DNA of 64,000 bases from Seriola aureovittata (Eukaryota; Chordata; Actinopteri; Carangiformes; Carangidae). The stretch spans positions 31,169,201 through 31,233,200 of the forward strand of contig NC_079364.1 of the NCBI RefSeq assembly GCF_021018895.1, written 5' to 3'. The notes under the pieces were generated by a model that did not search any database, was not told the origin of the DNA, and saw only the letters and a list, made by a program, of their open reading frames with translations. Positions 63,255 through 64,000 of this stretch are shown piece after piece. Position numbers and translations under genes: made by a program. Position 1 is the first letter of the stretch; each line of letters starts with the position of its first letter.

Positions 63255-63469
63255 CAGTACTTGGCACAGAGCTCGTAGGTGGCAGCGTGGTACAGCAGCA
63301 GGGTGTTGATGTGGTCGTCCAGGGTCCACACAGCCTCCTCTCCCCACAGACTGAAGCTGGTCGCCATGGATATGATGGAAGATGGCGGGGTGTAGGGCTC
63401 CAGCCTTCGAACGGCCTTAAGACTCAGACAGTCAATGACCAGCACACCCGGACCGTTGGAGAACCATAA
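63255..63469 (-). CDS. lrrk1: leucine-rich repeat kinase 1, fourth-to-last coding exon
   Basis: 215 bp between acceptor TATCAG and donor GTGAGT on the minus strand. It encodes LWFSNGPGVLVIDCLSLK, a WD40-type strand pair, then RRLEPYTPPSSIISMATSF and EEAVWTLDDHINTLLLYHAATYELCAKYW. The Trp codon is split across the following intron (TG|G). The pattern LxVWxxxGPxVLVID, then xWxLDD, is that of the LRRK1 C-terminal propeller. Confidence 0.94.
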
Positions 63470-63574
63470 CTGATAAACAGACGGACAGGAACAGCGCGGC
63501 GAGAATGGGGTGTTAACATATTGCAGACACTGGCATCTTCTAAATCTTGATGGTCTGACTGATTATTTACTCAC
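63470..63574 (-). other. lrrk1: lrrk1 short intron
   Basis: 105 bp, GTGAGT to CAG on the minus strand, typical of compact fish introns. Confidence 0.9.
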
Positions 63575-63796
63575 CTGGGAGCCGCTGCTGACCAGAGCCA
63601 TGCTCCTGACTGGGTAGGGTCTCTGCCGGGGATCTGAGTCCTTCAGACCAAACACGGTTTTGTTGAGGGTGTGTGAACACAGGTAGGTTTCCCCCTCCAG
63701 AGGAAGTTCCTCCAGGAGGCTGTACACCGCCACCAGGCCGTCGGACATCCCCGCAAACACTCTGGCCAGGCTCTTATCGGGCGAGGAAGAGATCAT
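63575..63796 (-). CDS. lrrk1: leucine-rich repeat kinase 1, fifth-to-last coding exon
   Basis: 222 bp (74 codons, phase 0 at both ends) between acceptor AAACAG and donor GTGAGT on the minus strand. It encodes SLARVFAGMSDGLVAVYSLL and ends PVRSMALVSSGSQ, continuing directly into LWFSNGPG of the next exon: the junction Q|LWFSNG restores a WD40 strand. The initial Met codon follows a splice acceptor and is not a start. The kinase, COR, ROC and LRR parts are encoded to the right of this window. Confidence 0.93.
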
Positions 63797-64000
63797 CTGT
63801 TTACATTTACATTTTAATCATCAGCTCACACTCTAAGATTCCTGCAGTGAAACGTTTGGTGGTGCATTGTTTAAAAGTTGTTTCAGAGGTGTTATAAAAC
63901 CGTCTCAGCCAGAAAAGTAGCTCCTGACTGGCTGAGTCAGGAAAACCCACTTACACAAACTGCACAAACTTCACTATCTTCATTTTATGGAAAAAGAGGT
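63797..64000 (-). other. lrrk1: lrrk1 intron, partial
   Basis: Sequence upstream of the acceptor at 63797; no further exon recognised before the window edge. Confidence 0.75.

Overview
This window is vertebrate genomic DNA, most probably from a percomorph teleost. Genes are sparse and split by introns with GT/AG boundaries. Long (CA)n/(GT)n microsatellites are frequent. The non-coding DNA carries many short, decayed fish-type interspersed repeats (Tc1-like, hAT-like, LINE tails, teleost consensus repeats). No operons, CRISPR arrays, rRNA or convincing tRNA genes were found.

Two protein-coding genes can be supported, and they point at each other. On the + strand, 38492-40084 is the large last exon of chsy1 (chondroitin sulfate synthase 1): 530 codons covering the C-terminal two thirds of the enzyme, with its acceptor site and stop. 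The earlier exons are not present, so positions 1-38491 are read as the 3' part of the preceding chsy1 intron. On the - strand, 57469-63796 holds the last five coding exons of lrrk1 (leucine-rich repeat kinase 1, a ROCO-family kinase). All five junctions keep frame and together encode the C-terminal 387 residues (WD40-type region and tail). The two stop codons are about 17.4 kb apart. The tail-to-tail arrangement matches the CHSY1-LRRK1 neighbourhood known from human 15q26.3, which supports both calls.

Layout: 1-38491, chsy1 intron with repeats, including an hAT-like element (1048-1743), a dead Tc1-like transposon (13021-14349), a small hAT-like MITE with a near-perfect 8-bp target duplication (33505-33890), and a few unique-looking stretches that could be conserved regulatory DNA; 38492-40084, chsy1 coding exon; 40085 to about 41800, chsy1 3' UTR with a (GT)n tract about 120 bp long; about 41800-57468, repeat-rich intergenic DNA plus the lrrk1 3' UTR; 57469-63796, lrrk1 exons and introns; 63797-64000, the next lrrk1 intron.

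I found no clear sign of a novel multi-gene system. The observations most worth checking are a repeat-embedded cluster of consensus nuclear-receptor sites (49632-49664), several strong inverted repeats (54756-54811, 43807-43854, 34894-34936, 34630-34696), and long GT tracts placed just upstream of the chsy1 last exon and in its 3' UTR.
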